A stretch of DNA of 64,000 nt from assembly GCA_900314885.1 (NCBI GenBank), contig OMWY01000009.1, positions 88,115-152,114 of the forward strand, in the 5' to 3' direction. The notes under the pieces were generated by a model. It worked only from the letters and a program-made list of their open reading frames with translations, was not told where the DNA came from and did not search any database. The translations under genes and the position numbers were made by a program. Positions 9,921 to 18,730 of this stretch are shown here, one piece after another (within the stretch, counting starts at the first letter, position 1; the number at the start of each line of letters is the position of its first letter). The DNA is from an uncultured Eubacteriales bacterium (GTDB taxonomy: Bacteria > Bacillota > Clostridia > Lachnospirales > Lachnospiraceae).

Positions 9921-9948
9921 AAAAGCTGCGGCATGTCCGCAGCTTTTT
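9921..9948 (+). terminator. Rho-independent terminator after the GH3 gene
   Basis: A perfect 11-bp stem (AAAAGCTGCGG with its complement), a 5-nt loop and a run of five T. It lies between the GH3 gene and the second GH94 gene, so the latter is expressed separately or by partial read-through. Confidence 0.85.
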
Positions 9949-9980
9949 AAAACTAAAGCTTTATAAGCAGAAAGGAATAT

Positions 9981-12674
9981 ATGGACGGAATACAATTTTT
10001 AGATAACGATGGGACCTTTGAACTGGATCGTCCGGAAGATTACAGCTATCTGTATTTCCCGCTTGCCAGTGAAAAAGGCTTAAAGAGCAGTATCACTCCG
10101 AATCTCGGTGGTGATATAAAAATAGATCAGACGTCTTTTTTACTTGAGCCTGTAAGTGCTGAGAATCTGCACAACAACAGGAGCACCAGGAATTTCTGGG
10201 CCAAGTTCGATAATGGTGATGTATGGTCAGCAGCCGGAAGCTCTGCAGAGGCTGAAAATGACAAGTTCACGAAGGCTCAGGACAACTCAAAGATCGCTGC
10301 CGGTTTTATGTGGCAGACTATAGAGCGCGAGTCAAAAAAATATGGTATCAGTGCCGAGATCACGTCATTCGTACCTGGAGACTTAAACGCCGAGGTCATG
10401 TCGGTAAAGCTAAAAAATACTTCCGATAAGACAGAGAAGTTCACGCCGGTTGCCGCAGTTCCTATATATGGCAGAAGTGCTGATAATATCCGTGACCACA
10501 GGAACGTGACCTCGATGCTCCATCGAATCCACACTGATAAGTACGGTATCATCGTGACTCCTACGATGTCATTTGATGAGAGAGGACATAAGAAAAATCA
10601 TACGTCGTATTTTGTCTATGGAGAGTCAGGTGAAGGTAAGGCTCCGGAAGTATTTTACCCTACAGTTGACCTGTTCCTGGGAGAAGGAGGAACCTTCACT
10701 CATCCGGGAGCTGTCTACAGAGACCTGAAAGGCGCAAAGGCAGGAGAATATTTTGCCGGTAGAGAAGCCGTCGGTGCGCTTCAGTTTGCTGAGATAACGC
10801 TTGCCCCTGGAGAAGAGGTAAGCTACACTGTTCTTTTGGGAATCACGCCGGAGGGAACAGATCTGGCACCTGTCATCGACAGATTCAGCAGTACAGAAAA
10901 GACAGAAAGCGAGCTTAAAGAGGTAAAGGATTACTGGAAAAAGGAAGTCAGCATCAGCTACCATACCGGGAACCATTCATTTGATGAACTGATGAAGTGG
11001 GTTACCTTCCAGCCATTTTTACGCAGGATCTTCGGATGTTCGTTCCTTCCTCATCATGATTACGGCAGAGGCGGCAGAGGCTGGAGAGACCTTTGGCAGG
11101 ATTCGCTTTCTCTTCTGATGATGAACCCGAAGGAAGTCAGAGATGATCTGGTAAGCTATTTCGGCGGAGTCAGGATCGATGGAACGAATGCTACGATCAT
11201 AGGTGACAAGCCGGGAGAATTCAAGGCTGACAGAAACGGTATTGCCCGTGTCTGGATGGATCATGGCATGTGGCCTTTCCTTACGATAGAGCTCTATCTG
11301 AACCAGACAGGAGACTATTCCATCCTGAGCGAAGAGGTCCCGTATTTCCAGGACCGCCAGATTTTCAGAGGAACTGATACTGACAGCAACTGGAATGAAA
11401 AGGACGGCACTATACTGAAGGACAAGGGTGGAAAAACCATAAATGGAACAGTCCTTGAACATATACTCATCGAGACACTGACCGAATTCTACGAGGTCGG
11501 ACAGCATAATATCATCCGTCTCCGTGGAGCCGACTGGAACGATGCTCTCGATATGGCTGATGAAAATGGTGAGAGTGTAGCATTTACCTATGCTTATGCA
11601 GGAAATCTGAAGCGTCTGTCGAAGCTCCTTAGTCTGCTCGATCAGAAGGAAGGCATCCATGAGGTGACACTTAACAGAGCTCTTGAAGTACTGCTTGAGA
11701 ACGGCACCGACAGATACGAGTCTGTCGAAGAAAAGACAAAGGCCCTGAAAAAATATTTTTCAAAGGTACAGCCAGAGACTGACGGCGCAAAGGCAGATTT
11801 CGACGTGAAGATGCTCGCTGATAATCTGGAAGAAAAAGCCGACTGGCTTATGGATTTTCTGAGAAAGCAGGAGTGGATCGAGACTCCGTCTGACTCATGG
11901 TTTAACAGCTACTATGATAATTCTGGCAACAGAGTCGAAGGAGTACAGGAGGACGGCAGTGTCAGGATGATGCTTACCGGACAGGTCTTTGCTATCATGA
12001 GCGGTACGGCGAGTGACGATGAAGTCGCAAGCATTGCCAAAGCTGCCGATCATTATCTCTACAGGGAAGACATAGGCGGATACCGTCTGAACACAGACTT
12101 CCATGAGCTGAAAATGGACCTTGGCCGAATGTTCGGATTTGCCTACGGTGAAAAAGAGAACGGCGCTGTATTCTCACACATGGCAGTCATGTACGCGAAT
12201 GCGCTTTATGGCAGAGGCTTCGTAAAAGAAGGTTGGAAGGCTGTTAAGGCACTGACAGATGCCTGCATGAACTTTGATAAGAGCCGCATCTATCCGGGCA
12301 TCCCTGAGTATTTCAGGACCGATGGACGTGGAATGTATCACTATCTGACAGGTGCAGCCAGCTGGCTGATGATGACTGTCGTACAGGAGATGTACGGGGT
12401 AAAGGGCCTATCAGGTGATCTGGTCATCACACCGCGTCTTACAGCAGAACAGTTTGACGCTGACGGAAAAGCCAGTATCAGTCTGCCGTTTGCGGGAAGC
12501 CGCATCCACGTCACGATCGAAAATCCTGCTAAAAAGGAAACTGGAGCTTACACCGTCGAAAGTGCCTTCCTTAACGGCACAGAAATATCTCACGGCGCTG
12601 ACTTTGTCTCAATAGACAGAGATCAGATAGCAGACAAAGAAAAAGAACAGGAAATCCGTATTGTACTCGGATAA
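9981..12674 (+). CDS. GH94 glycoside phosphorylase, laminaribiose/beta-glucan phosphorylase-like
   Basis: A cytoplasmic protein of 897 aa, longer than cellobiose phosphorylase and with a different N-terminus. The stretch SYLYFPLASEKGLKSSITP followed by NLGGD recalls the laminaribiose phosphorylase branch of GH94 rather than the cellobiose branch. The catalytic aspartate motif is GADWNDALDMADENGES with Asp518, inside the (alpha/alpha)6 barrel. GAAAGGAA precedes the ATG. The context (binding lipoprotein, permeases, beta-glucosidase, cellobiose phosphorylase) supports a beta-glucoside substrate, but linkage preference cannot be decided from sequence alone; cellodextrin and beta-1,3-glucobiose are both possible. 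A terminator separates it from the upstream operon. Confidence 0.82.
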   Translation: MDGIQFLDNDGTFELDRPEDYSYLYFPLASEKGLKSSITPNLGGDIKIDQTSFLLEPVSAENLHNNRSTRNFWAKFDNGDVWSAAGSSAEAENDKFTKAQDNSKIAAGFMWQTIERESKKYGISAEITSFVPGDLNAEVMSVKLKNTSDKTEKFTPVAAVPIYGRSADNIRDHRNVTSMLHRIHTDKYGIIVTPTMSFDERGHKKNHTSYFVYGESGEGKAPEVFYPTVDLFLGEGGTFTHPGAVYRDLKGAKAGEYFAGREAVGALQFAEITLAPGEEVSYTVLLGITPEGTDLAPVIDRFSSTEKTESELKEVKDYWKKEVSISYHTGNHSFDELMKWVTFQPFLRRIFGCSFLPHHDYGRGGRGWRDLWQDSLSLLMMNPKEVRDDLVSYFGGVRIDGTNATIIGDKPGEFKADRNGIARVWMDHGMWPFLTIELYLNQTGDYSILSEEVPYFQDRQIFRGTDTDSNWNEKDGTILKDKGGKTINGTVLEHILIETLTEFYEVGQHNIIRLRGADWNDALDMADENGESVAFTYAYAGNLKRLSKLLSLLDQKEGIHEVTLNRALEVLLENGTDRYESVEEKTKALKKYFSKVQPETDGAKADFDVKMLADNLEEKADWLMDFLRKQEWIETPSDSWFNSYYDNSGNRVEGVQEDGSVRMMLTGQVFAIMSGTASDDEVASIAKAADHYLYREDIGGYRLNTDFHELKMDLGRMFGFAYGEKENGAVFSHMAVMYANALYGRGFVKEGWKAVKALTDACMNFDKSRIYPGIPEYFRTDGRGMYHYLTGAASWLMMTVVQEMYGVKGLSGDLVITPRLTAEQFDADGKASISLPFAGSRIHVTIENPAKKETGAYTVESAFLNGTEISHGADFVSIDRDQIADKEKEQEIRIVLG

Positions 12675-12681
12675 GCCTGAT

Positions 12682-12761
12682 CGGAAAAAATCCACATGTA
12701 TTGACACTTTTACTCAGAAAGCGTAAAATAGTCTTAGAAAACTTTTTGTGGATTTTTTCCG
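12682..12761. repeat. 15-bp perfect inverted repeat bracketing a consensus promoter
   Basis: CGGAAAAAATCCACA at 12682-12696 is exactly complementary to 12747-12761, with a 50-bp interval that contains the promoter at 12701-12729. It could fold as a long stem terminating the upstream GH94 transcript (a T-rich stretch follows the second arm) or act as paired operator half-sites. Confidence 0.7.
12701..12729 (+). promoter_or_regulatory. Consensus sigma-A promoter of the MATE gene
   Basis: TTGACA at 12701-12706, 17-nt spacer, TAAAAT at 12724-12729. The predicted transcript has a leader of about 120 nt before the MATE start. Confidence 0.8.
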
Positions 12762-12802
12762 GATTTTTATATCACCTTTTCGCCACACAGTATGACCGAT
12801 CT

Positions 12803-12841
12803 CAGCTGCGTGGCATTTTTATGCGCAGCTGCTGACTCTAT
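12803..12841 (+). promoter_or_regulatory. Hairpin in the leader of the MATE gene
   Basis: CAGCTGCG at 12803-12810 pairs with CGCAGCTG at 12834-12841, with a further short inner pairing of GGCAT with ATGC. It sits 15 nt before the start codon and leaves the AAAGGG ribosome binding site just outside. It could modulate translation or be part of a structured leader; I match it to no known riboswitch. Confidence 0.45.
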
Positions 12842-12856
12842 GAAAGGGTATTTTTT

Positions 12857-14194
12857 ATGCAGCAGACGTATATGAAGGAGAAAAAGATTCTCCCGCTTGT
12901 TCTTTCCATGTCAATCCCAATGGCACTTTCGATGCTTGTCAATGCGCTCTACAATATAGTGGACAGCTATTTTGTGGCGCAGATCAGCGAAAAGGCCATG
13001 ACAGCTTTATCTCTTGTTTTCCCATTGCAGAATGTATCCGGAGCCGTGGCTATAGGCTTCGGAGTCGGCGCAAATGCGGTCACGGCATTTTTTATGGGAC
13101 AGAATGATAAGAAGGCAGCAGATGGGGCAGCATCGCTTAGCCTGCTCCTCTCATTTGTTCATTCAGTAATTCTTACAGCAGTTCTTCTTCTGATCCAGAG
13201 GCCGTTTCTGGCATCATTTACGAATGATTCCGAGACTTTATCGTATGGAGTTCACTATGGGCTTATAGTATTCTCAGGGTTAGTTATCTCACAGGTGTCA
13301 CTTATCTACGAGAAGCTGTTTCAGGCTGTAGGTAAAATGAAGATAAGTATGATCAGTATGATAGCAGGCTGTGTTACGAACATAGTCTTAGATCCTGTAA
13401 TGATCTTCGGAGTCGGACCTTTCCCAGTGATGGGGATAAGCGGTGCGGCTGCGGCGACACTGATAGGGCAGACTGTGACACTTGTCATCTATCTGTACTG
13501 CTGGAAGAAAAAAATGCTTGGCATAAGACTTTCCATAACTGAGGGTTGGCATTACAGACATCTGGCCGGAAGGCTTTACGGGATAGGAATACCTGCTATC
13601 TTAAACCAGGCGCTTCCGTCAGTGCTCATAACACTTCTGAACGGGATCCTCTCTGCTTTTTCAGCGACAGACGTCCTGATCCTTGGTATCTACTATAAAC
13701 TCCAGACATTTATCTATCTGACCTCGAGCGGTATAGTCCAGGGAATCCGTCCTCTTGTGGCATATAACTATGGAGCTGGCGACCTGAAAAGAGTCAAAGG
13801 TATAGTCAGGTGCGCGCTTATACTTGCGATAATAGTAATGGGGGTGGGAATGGCGATATGTATGATAGCTCCGGGAAGCCTTATAGGACTCTTTACTACA
13901 AATCCTGCGACCATTAAGGCTGGTGGAACTGCGCTTCGTATCATAAGCTGCGGCTTTGTGGTCTCATCGATATCTGTTATCGTATGCGGGACCATGGAAG
14001 CGCTTGGTTCGGGAACTCTCTCCTTTATCATCTCATTGATGAGATATGTAGTGATCATAGTTCCGGTGGCATTTGTACTCAGCCGTTTTATAGGAGCCAC
14101 CGGAGTCTGGAACGCATTCTGGGTAGCAGAAGCAGTCACAGCGGTCATTGCTGCACTTATATACAGAAAGAAAATGTATGCGATCTCGAAGTAA
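12857..14194 (+). CDS. MATE family efflux transporter
   Basis: A 445-residue membrane protein with twelve predicted helices and the internal duplication of the MATE family. The N-terminal signature is SIPMALSMLVNALYNIVDSYFVAQI, and the central region has FGVGPFPVMGISGAAAATLIGQ. MATE proteins export cationic drugs or metabolites by Na+ or H+ antiport; the substrate cannot be read here. AAAGGG lies 8 nt before the ATG and a consensus promoter with a hairpin leader precedes it. It is one of three MATE genes in the window; another, at 40.6 kb, is deleted. Confidence 0.92.
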   Translation: MQQTYMKEKKILPLVLSMSIPMALSMLVNALYNIVDSYFVAQISEKAMTALSLVFPLQNVSGAVAIGFGVGANAVTAFFMGQNDKKAADGAASLSLLLSFVHSVILTAVLLLIQRPFLASFTNDSETLSYGVHYGLIVFSGLVISQVSLIYEKLFQAVGKMKISMISMIAGCVTNIVLDPVMIFGVGPFPVMGISGAAAATLIGQTVTLVIYLYCWKKKMLGIRLSITEGWHYRHLAGRLYGIGIPAILNQALPSVLITLLNGILSAFSATDVLILGIYYKLQTFIYLTSSGIVQGIRPLVAYNYGAGDLKRVKGIVRCALILAIIVMGVGMAICMIAPGSLIGLFTTNPATIKAGGTALRIISCGFVVSSISVIVCGTMEALGSGTLSFIISLMRYVVIIVPVAFVLSRFIGATGVWNAFWVAEAVTAVIAALIYRKKMYAISK

Positions 14195-14266
14195 CTGATA
14201 ACTTAATACATTATTGCATTCAATCAGATACATCGTATATAATGGAGACGAATGGAGGTGCACATT

Positions 14267-15238
14267 ATGAGTGAAGGAAAGGAAAAAGAAGCTGTATGGC
14301 CGGGCCCGGAGGGGTTGATACCGGCTCTGCCAAAAGACGCGTCAAATGCCAGCTGGCATACGAGAAGATATCTGGATGAGATCCTTATCGAGGAGAGGAT
14401 CCTGGGAACTCAGCCTGCAGATATCTCGATGGAGTTATGGGGAAAGAATTTTTCTTCGCCTATAATGATGCCGGCTTTTTCACATCTGAATAAAGCGGGT
14501 CTTGATCATAAGCCAATGGAAGAGTATGCCGAAGCCGCAAAGGATCTGAACCTGGTGAACTGGGTCGGAATGGAGTCTGATGAAGACTACGCTGAGATAG
14601 CTGCTGTCGGAGCGGAGACTATCCGCATTATCAAACCTTTCGCAGACCATGAAAAAATAAAAGACCAGATGGACTTTGCTAAGGATCACAATGCTTTTGC
14701 AGTAGGTGTAGATATAGACCACAGCATAGGAACTGACGGAGAGTTCGATGTAGTAGACGGCGAGACTATGGGCTCGCTTTCGGACGCAGAACTGAAGGAT
14801 CTGATCAGCCATGCGCACGATCTCGGGCTTCCGTTCGTGGCAAAGGGAGTGCTCAGTGCCAGGGACGCTTCTATCTGTCAGAGAGCAGGAGCGGATGCCA
14901 TAGTCGTAAGCCACCATCATGGAAGGCTGCCGTTTGCAGTGCCGCCTGCTATGGTGATCCCTGAGATAAAGCGGGTATCCGGTCAGATGCTCGTCTTTGC
15001 GGACTGCTCAGTAGATGACGGTCGGGATGCGTACAAGCTGATGGCGATCGGCGCAGACGCAGTCTCGGTAGGCCGTGCCATACTTCCGGGACTGTTAAAG
15101 GGAGGAAAGGCTCCGGTTGAGAAAAAGATCCAGGAGATGGATCAGCAGCTTAAGGAAGTCATGGGTTATACAGGAGTTGCTACTGTGCGGGATTTTGACC
15201 CGTCAGTGCTCTGGTATCATGGCAGACATCTGCTCTGA
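14267..15238 (+). CDS. FMN-dependent alpha-hydroxy-acid dehydrogenase/oxidase
   Basis: A TIM-barrel flavoprotein of 323 aa related to lactate oxidase and glycolate oxidase, shorter than the usual 350-400 aa. The active-site block is VVSHHHGRLPFAVPP, with His216-His218 and Arg220, replacing the usual SNHGGRQ; the FMN-phosphate region is FADCSVDDGRDAYKLMAIGADAVSVGRAIL. I start at the ATG at 14267 because GGAGGTG lies directly upstream; an ATG at 14252 overlaps that ribosome binding site. The HHHGR variation and short length mean the substrate may not be L-lactate. It is probably cytoplasmic and follows the MATE gene after 72 bp. Confidence 0.82.
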   Translation: MSEGKEKEAVWPGPEGLIPALPKDASNASWHTRRYLDEILIEERILGTQPADISMELWGKNFSSPIMMPAFSHLNKAGLDHKPMEEYAEAAKDLNLVNWVGMESDEDYAEIAAVGAETIRIIKPFADHEKIKDQMDFAKDHNAFAVGVDIDHSIGTDGEFDVVDGETMGSLSDAELKDLISHAHDLGLPFVAKGVLSARDASICQRAGADAIVVSHHHGRLPFAVPPAMVIPEIKRVSGQMLVFADCSVDDGRDAYKLMAIGADAVSVGRAILPGLLKGGKAPVEKKIQEMDQQLKEVMGYTGVATVRDFDPSVLWYHGRHLL

Positions 15239-15359
15239 TAAATAAATTTTAATACTAGCTCCACAGATTTTTCACAGATGGATTGTATAGTATTAAACAT
15301 CAAAGGGAACAAAACCCTTTGACGGAAATTGTTTTCGTTTTTCATACTCCCCCTCATTA

Positions 15360-15391
15360 GGACCGTGAGATTTTCTCACGGCCCTTTTTTT
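15360..15391 (+). terminator. Rho-independent terminator
   Basis: Stem CCGTGAGA/TCTCACGG with a TTT loop, two further outer GC pairs and seven T. It ends transcription from the dehydrogenase gene or from a short RNA upstream. Confidence 0.85.
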
Positions 15392-15488
15392 GACCAAAAA
15401 TCCACTTGACAGATCACAAAGACAAAAAGGCTGTATAACGGTAGTCATTCGCTTAAAAGATCCTATTACCTTTCATGTCATGATGATA

Positions 15489-15517
15489 TTGACAAATAAA
15501 ACATATCAGAATATAGT
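15489..15517 (+). promoter_or_regulatory. Consensus-like promoter without an obvious gene
   Basis: TTGACA at 15489-15494, 17-nt spacer, TATAGT at 15512-15517. The predicted RNA starts just before the hairpin at 15537-15575, whose right arm contains AGGAG placed 8 nt before an ATG at 15581 that opens a 20-codon frame. Function unknown. Confidence 0.5.
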
Positions 15518-15850
15518 TATCCATACTTTAAGCGCCTCCTGAAGTGTAATGAAAACAAATTATACTTCAGGAGATTTTTATGGAATCAGAAAAACAGTTG
15601 CCGCAAGTCAGAACCGGGCCAAGCGGGCCTTTCTCCCTCTGACGCATGTGGATGCGTCAGAGGGAGACGGTCCAAAACAAAAAACTCAATTGACAAATAT
15701 ATGAAATTCCACAATAAAGACGAAATAGTACGGATGATAAATATTACAATGAAATAGATGAGGAGAGGAATGTTGTCATTTTAAATTGACCATACCTCCC
15801 AAAAAGTATCTTAAATGAGTTATAACCCGAAAAAATCTAAACAAAAAAGA

Positions 15851-15875
15851 AGGGGCGCTATAGCGCCTCTTTTCT
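15851..15875 (-). terminator. Terminator of the small membrane-protein gene
   Basis: Palindromic stem with core GGCGCTATAGCGCC, followed on the minus strand by a T-rich run. It lies immediately after the stop codon of the minus-strand gene at 15876. Confidence 0.75.
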
Positions 15876-16226
15876 TTATTTTAAAAGATTTTGGATTATA
15901 ACGAACGCCAGGTCGATGAGACACTTGATGATTGCCTTATGAACTGGATCACCTTTTCCAAGCCGAATTGTCACTTCATAATAGGCTTCATATGTGCTTA
16001 AAGCAGGAAGCATAAATGGTACATAACATGAGAATATTATTATCCATATATTGTAGATTCCTGTTTTAGCCATGACTTTTAACAGAAGATAAATGACTTT
16101 ATAAAGCAGATAAGCTCCTGAAAAGCTGCAGTTACGGCTTCCGGTCATATATATAATATAGCCAGTGAAGGACCTCGCAAGAAACGAGTTAATCTGTTTC
16201 TCTAAGTAATCAATGAACTTATTCAT
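15876..16226 (-). CDS. Small membrane protein of unknown function
   Basis: A 116-residue protein that I do not recognise. Two or three hydrophobic segments are visible: GAYLLYKVIYLLLKVMA (about 37-53), YNIWIIIFSCYVPFMLPAL (about 58-76) and a C-terminal LIDLAFVIIQNLL. The start is well supported by AGGAGGT 7 nt upstream of the ATG, and a terminator follows the stop, so it is probably a real monocistronic gene. It lies in the accessory patch beside broken surface-protein modules; no functional inference is justified. Confidence 0.6.
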   Translation of the reverse strand: MNKFIDYLEKQINSFLARSFTGYIIYMTGSRNCSFSGAYLLYKVIYLLLKVMAKTGIYNIWIIIFSCYVPFMLPALSTYEAYYEVTIRLGKGDPVHKAIIKCLIDLAFVIIQNLLK

Positions 16227-16405
16227 AATAATACCTCCTGGTGAATTTAGCTGTTACAAGAAGTGAGATAGCTCCCATCTTCTTATATAGGTAATATGCT
16301 CATCATAAGAGGTAAATTAAAATGAATTACAAAGCTGCTTGTATGGATACGATGTCTCCTGCCTGAAAGCTTAGAATACAGCCTTACAGACGGTTTTTAT
16401 TAAGC

Positions 16406-16720
16406 TCAGTCAGTAGTTATGCTGCCAACCTTGAGAGTGAATACATAATAATATACATCGCTCGTTCCCTTAACTGTAAGGTTTACAGTCTGAACGAAGT
16501 TTGACTTTCCATCTGTGTAAACAACTGTGAAGTTTACGATATCTCCGTCAGCGAAGTCGATGGTTTTGCCATCTTTATCTGTCTTAGATGATTCTACGGT
16601 AAAGTAGCAGGCACCCTTTTCGGTTCTGTTGTCTGAGAAAAGTGATGCTACAGTCTGTGAACCAGACCAGAGACTAGCATTTTCACCGGAACCCGATGCG
16701 GTTACGCTGAGTCTCCAATT
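16406..16720 (-). pseudogene. Remnant of a modular surface protein (single module plus C-terminus)
   Basis: An open minus-strand frame without a credible start encodes about 104 residues. The block KTIDFADGDIVNFTVVYTDG then NFVQTVNLTVKG matches the block LLDFADGDNVNVTVVVTDSD then KFVQTATLTVSGK in the neighbouring remnant at 16850-18130. Its upstream end is an in-frame TAA directly before the conserved module, so the N-terminal part has been lost. It looks like the C-terminal module of a secreted protein with Ig-like repeats, copied or left behind by recombination. Confidence 0.6.
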
Positions 16721-16810
16721 TTACAGTGTTAATGAATAATATGAATAAGATTTTAATGAAAATGTATCGTGCCGGCTTATGCTTATATATTTCTATGATT
16801 TATTTGCATT

Positions 16811-16834
16811 AAAAAAGCACCGCCTGAGCGATGC
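16811..16834 (-). terminator. Terminator after the surface-protein remnant
   Basis: On the minus strand GCATCGC pairs with GCGGTGC around a TCAG loop, followed by six T. It lies 16 bp beyond the stop codon at 16850. Confidence 0.75.
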
Positions 16835-16849
16835 CCCTCACATAAAAAA

Positions 16850-18130
16850 TTATTTCACAACATAACGATAAGTCGTAGTTTCATCATAGCAATTGCCATT
16901 CTTAGACGCAATCTTATGCTTTACAAAGATTACATAGTTTCCAGATACAGAAGCCGTGGTCCATGTTTTACCAATGTAAGTAGCCTCAGCTTTAAATCCT
17001 TCTGGGTTCACGAAGAGTGCCTTAGAGCTTGCAATAGATGCATGCCACCCGTTAGAATCTTTCGTGAAATCAAGAGTTAATTCAAACAGGTCTTGATTTG
17101 TATTCAACCCAGTATAACCATCTTCTTCGGTCTCAACTTTGCAATCACTCAGTCCGGTGTTATCATTTTTAAGTGTATAACGTCCATAATATGTATTCTT
17201 TTCGTCATCCCAGCTAGACGTGCCACCTGTTACGACTGCGGTCATTGAACGCTCCGCATAGTTACCATCTGTTCCATCCGCTAACTTAACCAAACCTTCT
17301 GATGTAAGAGTCATACTTAAGTTTGAAGATTCAACCTGAACCGCGCTCTTCTTATGTGTCTCTTCAAACTTAGCGCTATCCGCAAGAAGCTCGAAGTCAG
17401 CTGTAAGCTTAGCGTCGTCATATTCAACAGTAAGGGTATGCTTTCCAGCCTTAAGAGCCTGTGAATTAAGTCCTACAGTAAATGCATACTCACCATTTCC
17501 AAGAGTCTCAAGCTTACCAACCTCATAAACTCCATTGATGTTGTTAAGTTCCTGTTCTGTAGGAACAACAGTTACATCATAGGTCTTTGTCTTGTCTCCA
17601 TCGACATAAGCAGTAAAGTCACCAGCATTTGGCTTCTTAGCTTTTCCCGAAGCAAACGCAACATAACCACTAAAGCTGATGGTATCTTTTGCTGTTATAT
17701 TCTTCACATCGTCCTTGCTGAATACATGACCGTCGTCAGACTCTTCACGACTTCCGTTGAAGCCAGTATATGTGAAAAGTGAGGTCTTAGCAATCTCAGC
17801 CTTACCACTTACAGTAAGGGTAGCTGTCTGAACAAACTTTTCATTGTTATCACTGTCGGTTACGACAACAGTTACGTTAACATTATCGCCGTCAGCAAAA
17901 TCAAGCAAATCGCCCTTAGAATTACTCTTTTTTGAGTCAAGTTCGAAGTAATAAGCGCCAACCTCTTTTCTGTCTGAAGCAAGTTCGCTAATCGCCGCAG
18001 CCTTAGCTCCACCTCTTACACTGCCAGCGCCTGTAGCTGTAGGAACTACAGCTGCATTAACTTTGAACGCGTTACCCCGCTGGTTGGTGAGCTTAATCTT
18101 TCCGATTGCTTCGCTCTTTTTAATTTCATT
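16850..18130 (-). pseudogene. C-terminal part of a large secreted repeat protein, no start codon
   Basis: A continuous minus-strand frame of 427 codons begins directly after the TAG stop of the recombinase gene and in the same reading frame. A TTG at 17908 could start a 352-residue product but has no ribosome binding site and cuts through a conserved module. The composition is that of secreted Ig-like or adhesin proteins: many Thr, Asp, Gly and Tyr and few Cys. The first module (VGAYYFELDSK to TATLTVSGK) is homologous to the remnant at 16406-16720. No signal peptide or anchor is present. I read it as the surviving C-terminal portion of a surface protein cut by insertion of the recombinase gene. 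Exact family unknown. Confidence 0.6.
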
Positions 18131-18715
18131 CTACGCATTGGCCAAATTTCTCCTGTTATGCTCTCTTAAAAGAGTTCTTCGGGATATTCCGGTCATTTTA
18201 GCTGTGGCATTATAAGACCAGTTCTCATCATCTATAAGCCGCATAGCATGGTCCATCTGCTCTTTGGTGAATTTCCTAGGGCGGCCTTCATGGTAGCCCG
18301 GCTTTGTCTTAGCGACAGCTTTTCCTTCTTGGGTACGCTGAACAATCATATCTCTTTCGAATTCGGCGAAGGAGAACATAATGCCGAGGATAAGCTTGCC
18401 GGTTGATGTATCGTCAATGGTTCCCATATTGAGCACCTTAACAGCTACGCCACGATCTAGCAGTTCCTTTACGAGTTCAGTTCCCTGTGTGGCGCTCCTG
18501 GCTATTCTGTCAAGCTTGGTAACGATAAGAGTATCGCCATCCTTAAGCTCTTCCTTGAGCTCATCGAAGTGTGGCCGATCTATCTTAGTTCCGGTGTAGA
18601 CATCACTGTAGATAGTTTCTGCCCCAGCATCACGAAGCTTCTTCTCCTGATCTTCAAGGGAATTTCCATCCTTGGCCTGACCGTAGGTAGACACTCTCGC
18701 ATATCCATAAATCAT
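18131..18715 (-). CDS. Small serine recombinase (resolvase/invertase family)
   Basis: A 194-residue site-specific recombinase. The N-terminal catalytic domain starts MIYGYARVS, with the nucleophilic Ser at 9, and contains the conserved TKLDRIARS and [16 protein letters not shown] segments; a C-terminal HTH (about residues 150-190, [20 protein letters not shown]) binds the crossover site. Size fits Tn3 resolvase or Hin/Gin invertase proteins, not large serine integrases. The ATG at 18715 is preferred over an upstream GTG because AAGAGGTG lies 6 nt before it. Palindromic sites directly upstream (18731-18815) look like its res/operator region. No transposase is nearby, so it is an orphan resolvase or a local invertase. 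Confidence 0.9.
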   Translation of the reverse strand: MIYGYARVSTYGQAKDGNSLEDQEKKLRDAGAETIYSDVYTGTKIDRPHFDELKEELKDGDTLIVTKLDRIARSATQGTELVKELLDRGVAVKVLNMGTIDDTSTGKLILGIMFSFAEFERDMIVQRTQEGKAVAKTKPGYHEGRPRKFTKEQMDHAMRLIDDENWSYNATAKMTGISRRTLLREHNRRNLANA

Positions 18716-18730
18716 AAAAAACACCTCTTA

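Larger units (their letters stand above)
15239..15875. other. 637-bp intergenic region with hairpins and degraded short frames
   Basis: Contents in order: a 10-bp inverted repeat TTTAATACTA (15248-15257 with 15288-15297), a hairpin CAAAGGG/CCCTTTG (15301-15321), a terminator at 15360-15391, a promoter at 15489-15517, a 14-bp hairpin at 15537-15575, and a 16-bp perfect hairpin at 15632-15667. Two short frames after it (reading DKYMKFHNKDEIVRMINI near 15690-15755 and DDKYYNEIDEERNVVILN near 15735-15790) look like coding remnants in different phases. No intact gene is supported. Confidence 0.5.

Noticed and set aside
11019..11660. Long antisense frame (213 codons) inside the second GH94 gene
   Set aside because: It lies wholly opposite a well-conserved catalytic region, has no ribosome binding site, and its protein has no recognisable pattern.
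14480..14920. Antisense frame opposite the FMN dehydrogenase
   Set aside because: No ribosome binding site and full overlap with a convincing gene.
15301..15391. Possible c-di-GMP or other riboswitch
   Set aside because: It shows a short hairpin followed by a terminator, but the conserved bases of the riboswitch classes that I know are absent and no gene follows.
15581..15643. 20-codon leader peptide with AGGAG inside a hairpin
   Set aside because: Attractive as an attenuator, but no gene follows downstream in the same direction; kept only as part of the intergenic description.
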